From: Oscillospiraceae bacterium
GTDB lineage: Bacteria; Bacillota; Clostridia; Oscillospirales; Ruminococcaceae
Direction: 5' to 3'
Length of the DNA: 64,000 bases
NCBI GenBank assembly: GCA_021199855.1
Contig: JAJQHD010000013.1
Coordinates: 61,681 to 125,680 of the forward strand
The position numbers and the translations under genes are program-made. Every line of letters begins with the position of its first letter. The stretch's first letter is position 1. The notes beneath the pieces are model-generated. The model did no database searches. It worked only from the letters and a program-made list of their open reading frames with translations, and was not told the origin of the DNA. Positions 59,421 through 64,000 of the stretch are shown piece after piece.

Positions 59421-60182
59421 TGTGTCCAGCTCCTTTCTGAAATCTGGTTTTACATCTATGCCATACTCATTCTCTAAAATATTCAGTCTTTCTTTTGATG
59501 TCAGTTCTACTGAGAACATAGTGCTGAGTAGCCTGTGAAGCTCGTACTCTTCGCCCTGTTCCGGAAGCTCGTTCGGGATTCCGAGAAGTACTATGTTCAG
59601 CAAATCGCACTTGCCGTTCCACTTGTGACCGGGGATTATTACATCGTCCGTGAGGTGGAAGTAGTCCCAACTGCACACATCCATGTTCATACAAATCCAT
59701 ATCGAGTAGACTCTCTTCAGATCGTCATAGTGACTTCCGGTGAAGTCGCGTTCCTTTTGCGACGAAATTAATCTGCTGACGTAGAAAATCGCTCGATTCA
59801 GTATGTCATATCCGGGCGTATCGTCCTTTTGCGCTTCTACGTTGATGATAATTTGAGATAGACCATCTTTCATCCTGACATAGAAGATGACGTCGAACGT
59901 GACGTAACCTTCTCTTATTTCCGGCTGGACAGTATTTAACCCGACAATTCTCTCGCCGGTTTCGGCGTTCGTCAGTCCCGGGTCAACCGGGACATTGCCG
60001 ATGTGGACGTCTCCCTCAATGAAGCCTTCGACATCGTCTGGCGACATTCCCTTGAATTCGTCGACAGTTGCCACCAGAATTCTTGACAAAATGCTCTTGT
60101 GCGCCAGAAGAACCTTCGCGGCAGTGTCGTACTGCACATTTATATCGGCGGCTTCCACCGAATTCTTCAGATCTTCGCCCAT
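59232..60182 (-). CDS. Rpn/PD-(D/E)XK nuclease-family transposase-like protein
   Basis: This 316-residue protein belongs to the Rpn family (recombination-promoting nuclease, PD-(D/E)XK fold). The nuclease core shows YVTFDVIFYVRMKDGLSQIIINVEAQKDD, the D...(E)xQ-type catalytic segment, after FKGMSPDDVEGFIEGDVHIGN; RAIFYVSRLISSQKERDF and KRVYSIWICMNMDV follow. The C-terminal end carries short repeats (ERGM-EKGI-QQGK) and a helical tail. An internal ATG at 59420 has AAAGGAGC upstream, giving a possible 62-residue tail protein (separate entry). Known Rpn toxins cut DNA and are held in check by such an intragenic small protein. The ATG at 60182 is preferred over a GTG nine bases upstream. Confidence 0.85.
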   Translation of the reverse strand: MGEDLKNSVEAADINVQYDTAAKVLLAHKSILSRILVATVDEFKGMSPDDVEGFIEGDVHIGNVPVDPGLTNAETGERIVGLNTVQPEIREGYVTFDVIFYVRMKDGLSQIIINVEAQKDDTPGYDILNRAIFYVSRLISSQKERDFTGSHYDDLKRVYSIWICMNMDVCSWDYFHLTDDVIIPGHKWNGKCDLLNIVLLGIPNELPEQGEEYELHRLLSTMFSVELTSKERLNILENEYGIDVKPDFRKELDTMCNLSQGVYERGMEKGIQQGKLENAKAMAISMHNDGMKEEQIAKYANVDVELVRKWLGFSLT

Positions 60183-60212
60183 CTTTATCACGTCCCTGCT
60201 CTCTGTACCTAT

Positions 60213-60241
60213 ATTGTATCACAAATCCGCCCTTTAATCAA
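60213..60241 (-). promoter_or_regulatory. Promoter of the Rpn gene
   Basis: Minus strand: TTGATT (60236-60241), 17-bp spacer, TACAAT (60213-60218), about 30 bp before the ATG. Confidence 0.75.
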
Positions 60242-60266
60242 GCCCCGGTGCAGGTATTTTACAGTC

Positions 60267-60296
60267 AAAAACCGGCGTCCTTTGGGCGGGCGTCGG
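60267..60296 (-). terminator. Terminator of the surface-protein gene
   Basis: CCGACG / CGCCGG with one G-T pair and an inner GGGCGGG/CCC region is followed on the minus strand by five T (60267-60271). It lies about 40 bp after the 60334 gene. Confidence 0.7.
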
Positions 60297-60333
60297 CTTC
60301 TGATTGATTTTATTTGGGGAAATTTTTACCATG

Positions 60334-62988
60334 TTATTTCTTGGAAATTACAACAGCAAGTCCCGCTATTGCCATCGGGAGAAGCGCTAACATGGCTCCG
60401 GTTGTCGGGTTCGACTCCTCCTCAACCTCGGCGACCTCTTCCTCTTCGCTGTCGTCCTCGGTTTCAGTGTCGGTGCCTTCAACAGGCTCGTCAATATTGA
60501 CTGTCTCCTCGACTACTCCGGAAGCGTCCTCTTCGTCGGCTTCTTCTTCAGTTGCAAGACCGATGTACTCGCCGCAAACGATGCAATAGCCGTTAGCATC
60601 AAGAGTATGAGGAATGCTCATGAGATGTCCATTATAGAAGATTCCGTGATACTCCTCGTTGATGTAGATTACTCTGTTTATTCCAGTGTTAGAACCGCCG
60701 AGATTAACAATACTGATTGAGTTCAGATAGAAGCCTTCGCCGTAGTAAACGCCCCAGCACTGGAACTGACCGCCGCCATTCGGATAATCCTCGGAAGCTG
60801 TTACAGTCAGAGTTATCGTTGAACCGGTGCTGTCAGTGTAGTCTGTCTGTGACCAGCCACCATCAACGTCATCACTTGCTCCAAGACAGCCATTAAATGC
60901 TGAATTGTTGCCCGAAATGGTTGCGGTAATCTGGAGAACGTCGCCTGCAGAATAGTCAGTCAGATAATCTGAGAAGTTGAATCCAAAGGTATCTGAACCA
61001 GTGAATATGTAGAGTATGCCATCCGCATAGCCAAATTCGGCGGTAACTGTTACATTGCTTTCGGGCATTGCAAATGAGTAGGTACCGTCGCCGTTATCGG
61101 TAAGAGTTACTTCATTACCGCTGGCATCGGTGACAACAAGGTAAGAAAGCTGATAGCCTTCGTCGGCTGAAGTCGTCAGGGTGACGGTTTCACCGGGCTT
61201 GATTCTGGATTTCTTGGAAGCTGACACTGAACCGTTATCGCTGTCACTTACAGAAACCTTGTAAGTAGTATTTCCTTCGCCAACAGTTGTCGTGACGGAA
61301 AAGTAGGCATAAGTGGAGTACAGAAGATCTGTATAGCCGGTTGTGATTGTTGTGTCCTCGTCATAGGTGCCGTAAGCTGTAGCCGCAGATTCACTGCTAC
61401 CGATATAAATGGTCATCTCATCGCCCGAAGTGGGATAGATATTAACTGTGCCGTAAGATTTACCAGTATTGTAACCACCGTATGCATAGATATTTGTATC
61501 TCCACTGACAGTAAACAGTCTTGCATAGAGAGAACTATATCCAGTGGCTGTGTTAGTGGTGTAGACGGTAGAATCAGCAATCGTGAGTCCACCTGAGGTG
61601 TTCGTACTGTATATGCCGCCGTAGGCGGTGCTAGTCGCACATGTCAGATCGATATCACAACCGGAGATTGTCAATGCACTTGTAGCATAAATTCCTCTTA
61701 CAGAATTGCTGACAGTGATTGTCGAATCAGAAATGGTGGTTGTGCCAGTGCCATTGGCGGCGTTGATTGCGCTATTGCCCATTCCGGTTGCTGTAATCGT
61801 GCAGTTAGAAATGGTGTAGCTGACAGCGCCGGTATTGAAACGCAAGCCATCGTATACACTATTCAAAGTCAATGTTCCGTCATTAACGCCTACGATATTG
61901 GCGCCAACAGTAGCAATATAGATGCCATATTCCTTTGAACCACTGGTACCGGTGATTTCGTTGTCACCGACGAGGTTAATGGTTAAACCGTCCGGAACTG
62001 CAGTAGCAGATGTTGCCGCAACATAGATACCAGTCAGGTATGAGCTGGAGTAGCTCGCAAGATTTGTAATAGTCGCATCTGTAAGGGTTAATGTGTTGGA
62101 ATCAGGGTCAAAGACCGCGGTGCCATTGCCGCAAATAACCGTGTAATCCAGAACATCCTGAATCTTGACGCCGTTTACGTAGAAGTAGCGGTAACCGCTT
62201 GACTCAAACGCGGGAGTAATCGTTACGTTGCTCGCCGGCATTGTGAAGGTGTAAGTGCCGTCATGGTTGTTGGTGAGTTCGACTGATGCTCCGCTTGCGT
62301 CGGTAACCGAAAGCTCCGAAATTCTGTAAGCAGCGCTCGAAGAGGTGTCCGAAGCAACAGTAAGAGTAACGGTGTCACCAGCATCAGCCTCTGTACCACT
62401 GGAAGTAACCGTTCCGCCGGTAGCAGTTTCAACTGTTACGCTGTAGGAGACACTGCCGGTACTGCCCTCTGGAGCCAGAACGTAGATGTTGGTTATGTTG
62501 TAAGTAAACGAAGAGTTTGAAACCAGCATCGGGCTGCCGGCACTGCCGAGACTGTTTGCTACCCACTGGTTGTAAACATTCTTCGCATCATACATTGCAA
62601 CCGTTCCATCGTCTGAAAGGCAATCAAAGGTTACACTACCTTCTCCCTCGCTTGCAATTGTCGAAGCAACCGTGCCGAGAGTTATCTGTGTTCCAGAATA
62701 ACTGGTATTGAAAAGTATGAACTTGTCATAGGCATCCTCCGCCGCCGCAACAGTGCTACTTCTGACAAACGCCAATACTGCGTTATCTGTGTTCAACGCA
62801 TTGATAAAAGCTGTGTCCATCGTGTATGTAGACCAGTTACCTGATGCATAGCTACCTGTCAGTGAATAAACCACATCGTATGTAGTTCCGTTAATCGTGA
62901 CGGTAGCCGCCGACACGGGAACGCATAACAAGCTGATTGCGAGCACAAGAACCGCCGCAACAGCCAAAAGCCGTCTGAATTTTTGCAT
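60334..62988 (-). CDS. Cell-wall anchored surface protein with InlB-like repeats and beta-helix
   Basis: This 884-residue protein has a signal peptide (MQKFRRLLAVAAVLVLAISLLCVPVSAA). Two InlB/Flg_new-type repeat domains are recognisable by LSVTDASGASVELTNNHDGTYTFTMPASNVTITPAF and LVVTDASGNEVTLTDNGDGTYSFAMPESNVTVTAEF. Between them is a right-handed parallel beta-helix-like region rich in short repeats (TISNCTITATG, TTISDSTITVSNSVRGIYA, LTISGCDIDL). An acidic spacer precedes NPTTG, a hydrophobic stretch (AMLALLPMAIAGLAVVI) and a final SKK: an NPxTG sortase-type wall anchor. It is probably an adhesin or glycan-binding surface protein. It has its own promoter and terminator. Confidence 0.87.
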   Translation of the reverse strand: MQKFRRLLAVAAVLVLAISLLCVPVSAATVTINGTTYDVVYSLTGSYASGNWSTYTMDTAFINALNTDNAVLAFVRSSTVAAAEDAYDKFILFNTSYSGTQITLGTVASTIASEGEGSVTFDCLSDDGTVAMYDAKNVYNQWVANSLGSAGSPMLVSNSSFTYNITNIYVLAPEGSTGSVSYSVTVETATGGTVTSSGTEADAGDTVTLTVASDTSSSAAYRISELSVTDASGASVELTNNHDGTYTFTMPASNVTITPAFESSGYRYFYVNGVKIQDVLDYTVICGNGTAVFDPDSNTLTLTDATITNLASYSSSYLTGIYVAATSATAVPDGLTINLVGDNEITGTSGSKEYGIYIATVGANIVGVNDGTLTLNSVYDGLRFNTGAVSYTISNCTITATGMGNSAINAANGTGTTTISDSTITVSNSVRGIYATSALTISGCDIDLTCATSTAYGGIYSTNTSGGLTIADSTVYTTNTATGYSSLYARLFTVSGDTNIYAYGGYNTGKSYGTVNIYPTSGDEMTIYIGSSESAATAYGTYDEDTTITTGYTDLLYSTYAYFSVTTTVGEGNTTYKVSVSDSDNGSVSASKKSRIKPGETVTLTTSADEGYQLSYLVVTDASGNEVTLTDNGDGTYSFAMPESNVTVTAEFGYADGILYIFTGSDTFGFNFSDYLTDYSAGDVLQITATISGNNSAFNGCLGASDDVDGGWSQTDYTDSTGSTITLTVTASEDYPNGGGQFQCWGVYYGEGFYLNSISIVNLGGSNTGINRVIYINEEYHGIFYNGHLMSIPHTLDANGYCIVCGEYIGLATEEEADEEDASGVVEETVNIDEPVEGTDTETEDDSEEEEVAEVEEESNPTTGAMLALLPMAIAGLAVVISKK

Positions 62989-63062
62989 AAATGTTTCCTC
63001 CTCAAATATCGTATATAAACAGATCTTCGATAAATGTTTAACTTATATCGAAAGATATTTTC

Positions 63063-63091
63063 ATTCTATCACAATTTATAAAGAGTGTCAA
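63063..63091 (-). promoter_or_regulatory. Promoter of the surface-protein gene
   Basis: Minus strand: TTGACA (63086-63091), 17-bp spacer, TAGAAT (63063-63068). The leader is ~70 nt and contains an imperfect inverted repeat ATCTTTCGATA...ATCGAAGAT. Confidence 0.85.
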
Positions 63092-63149
63092 TAGATTTTC
63101 GGGATTTTTTAAATTCTCTGTGATAAATGTATGTAAAATCATCAGTCTG

Positions 63150-63240
63150 TGTTCACCAGAACTATATTCAACAAATCGCACTTACCATTTTATAATACCA
63201 CAAAACTCGTGCATACTCAAGCCCAGGTGTGGATATTTTA
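63150..63240 (-). pseudogene. Decayed Rpn relic
   Basis: On the minus strand 63163-63193 reads NGKCDLLNIV, the same ten residues as in the full Rpn protein (around 59590-59615), with silent and near-silent changes. It is joined directly to a stretch (63197-63240) that resembles the Rpn upstream region (TTGTGGTATTAT, then CTTGAGTATGCACGAG). Most of the gene has been deleted between. There is no ORF. Confidence 0.6.
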
Positions 63241-63259
63241 TGATGTTGAAGAGAGCATT

Positions 63260-63658
63260 TCACTGATTTTCGCCCAAAAGTGACTTTAGATACTCGATAT
63301 CAATCTCGACATCAGCATCCATCTCATTATAGAAATAGTTATCATAGTCGATGCGGGTCGAACTCATGACGACGATATGCTCAATCAGGTTGTCCTCCGA
63401 ATCATACCATCTTAAAGAGTAGCTCCAGCCGTTGTGCCTTTTGCTGGACGTATCCCGATTGAAATTCATCGAATTGATGTTGTCCGTGATGTACTTGATT
63501 GTCTCCGCATTCGTGATTTCGACCGTCTCTCCGGAAGACCCGGACATAAGCAGGATTTTGCTCGCTCCGTCGATGTCAAAAGTAACCGTCTTCTTTGCGC
63601 AGCCGACCATGGTCAAAACGGTCGCAAACACCAAAACCAGTGCTAAAAATCTTTTCAT
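63260..63658 (-). CDS. Small lipoprotein of unknown function
   Basis: This 132-residue lipoprotein has a signal peptide and lipobox MVGC (Cys ~20). The mature part begins VTFDIDGASKILLMSGSSGETVEITNAETIKYITDNINSMNFNRD and contains WSYSLRWYDSEDNLIEHIVVMSSTRID; this pattern resembles small clostridial DUF5301-like lipoproteins, though I cannot confirm this. GAGGAGGCG precedes the ATG. It is a single gene downstream of the rRNA/tRNA terminator. Confidence 0.75.
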   Translation of the reverse strand: MKRFLALVLVFATVLTMVGCAKKTVTFDIDGASKILLMSGSSGETVEITNAETIKYITDNINSMNFNRDTSSKRHNGWSYSLRWYDSEDNLIEHIVVMSSTRIDYDNYFYNEMDADVEIDIEYLKSLLGENQ

Positions 63659-63728
63659 AATAGCGCCTCCTCAAAAAGTTTTTCTATAAGTAATACACAT
63701 TGGATCAGAGAAATATTGCATTGAGTGC

Positions 63729-63757
63729 AAAAAAAGCACCTGCAAGATGCAAGTGCT
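63729..63757 (-). terminator. Terminator of the rRNA/tRNA operon
   Basis: A ten-position stem with one mismatch (AGCACcTGCA / TGCAaGTGCT) and a 3-nt loop is followed on the minus strand by seven T, directly after the tRNA. Confidence 0.93.
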
Positions 63758-63760
63758 TTG

Positions 63761-63836
63761 TGGCTGCCTCTGTCGGGCTCGAACCGACGACCCCCTGATT
63801 AACAGTCAGATGCTCTACCGACTGAGCTAAGAGGCA
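63761..63836 (-). tRNA. tRNA-Asn (anticodon GTT)
   Basis: A full cloverleaf of 76 nt including an encoded CCA end. The acceptor is TGCCTCT / AGAGGCA with discriminator G, the D-arm contains TAGCTCAGTCGGTAGAGCA, the anticodon loop reads CTGTTAA (anticodon GTT, complement of 63801-63803) and the T-arm has GTTCGAGCC. It follows the 5S rRNA in the same direction. Confidence 0.97.
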
Positions 63837-63851
63837 ATATTGAATTCTGGT

Positions 63852-63900
63852 CTTACGCGAACGAGAGCAAATACTAGATAGTATTGCTCTCATTCGTAAG
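63852..63900 (-). other. Spacer stem between 5S rRNA and tRNA-Asn
   Basis: A nearly continuous ~20-bp imperfect inverted repeat (CTTACGAATGAGAGCAATACTA against CTTACGcGAAcGAGAGCAAaTACTA) lies directly after the 5S end. It probably guides RNase processing of the rRNA precursor. Confidence 0.6.
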
Positions 63901-64000
63901 TGTCGGCAACACCAATTTTCCCAGGACGTCGCCATCCAAGTATCATAGGCGAGAATGAGCTTAACTTCTGTGTTCGGCATGGGAACAGGTGGAACCTCAT
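63899..64000 (-). rRNA. rrf: 5S ribosomal RNA, partial (5' end outside window)
   Basis: Minus strand from the window edge reads GGTTCCACCTGTTCCCATGC, then CCGAACACAGAAGTTAAGCTC and TGGATGGCGACGTCCTGGGAA, all conserved 5S segments. About 20 nt at the 5' end lie outside the window. The 3' end (~63899) is estimated by alignment to the E. coli 5S length. Confidence 0.93.

Noticed and set aside
59232..60182. Rpn gene as an active insertion sequence
   Set aside because: No terminal inverted repeats or target duplications are visible around it. Rpn proteins of this type are better explained as nucleases/defence toxins despite the family name transposase.
63840..63900. Extra tRNA or small RNA between 5S and tRNA-Asn
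   Set aside because: The palindromic stretch does not fold into a cloverleaf. It fits a processing stem of the rRNA precursor.

Overview
The window looks like a chromosomal segment of an anaerobic, spore-forming gut-type Clostridia bacterium (Ruminococcaceae/Oscillospiraceae-like). The evidence is a Bacillus-like yabP-yabQ-divIC-yabR sporulation/division block, a spoVAC gene, many lipobox lipoproteins, a sortase-type surface protein ending in NPTTG plus a membrane anchor, Gram-positive Shine-Dalgarno sites (GGAGG) before nearly every gene, and clear sigma-A promoters. Most genes lie on the minus strand. The taxonomy is an inference; no database search was possible.

Layout. 1-2.7 kb: start of the large ribosomal protein operon (rpsJ-rplC-rplD-rplW, with rplB just outside) behind a ~370-nt leader carrying an attenuator-like terminator. 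2.7-6.3 kb: a lipoprotein, a RelA/SpoT-fold alarmone synthetase overlapping a small partner gene, then yabR-divIC-yabQ-yabP. 6.4-12.2 kb: a sugar-type solute-binding lipoprotein, two transglutaminase lipoproteins and a BtuF-like binding protein. 12.2-16.4 kb: an RNA-modification operon (dus-trmN6-rsmI-rimI-tsaD) interrupted by palindromic repeat elements. 16.6-24.5 kb: polA, relBE-HAD phosphatase, and secD-secF-isomerase-XRE. 24.8-28.8 kb: plus-strand genes, namely a Fic protein with a likely autoregulatory operator, a DUF975-like membrane protein, and a NADAR/HipA-like kinase pair behind four 23-bp-spaced direct repeats. 28.8-43.8 kb: spoVAC, then a ten-gene operon made of two MacB-type ATPases, a very large solute-binding protein, two pairs of sugar-type permeases, an NHL-repeat protein, a YIP1 protein and a DUF5696 protein.

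44.0-60.2 kb holds the most unusual system. One operon encodes a vWA/Ig-like membrane protein (975 aa), a tubulin/FtsZ-superfamily protein (1192 aa), a two-helix membrane protein (758 aa), a 1730-residue membrane protein with a zinc-ribbon/LIM-like module, a DA1-like degenerate peptidase and a transglutaminase domain, and a small lipoprotein. It is flanked on both sides by pieces of an Rpn (PD-(D/E)XK) nuclease: one full-length gene and two orphan C-terminal tails, all three with an internal ribosome-binding site and ATG, as expected for self-neutralising Rpn toxins. A decayed Rpn relic lies further on, near 63.2 kb.

60.3-64 kb: a cell-wall anchored beta-helix/InlB-like surface protein, a small lipoprotein, and the distal end of an rRNA operon (5S rRNA, partial, then tRNA-Asn and a terminator).

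Taken together, housekeeping blocks (translation, tRNA/rRNA modification, Sec, PolA, sporulation) alternate with accessory modules: toxin-antitoxin or defence-like pairs, a duplicated-permease ABC operon, and the tubulin-like membrane system.
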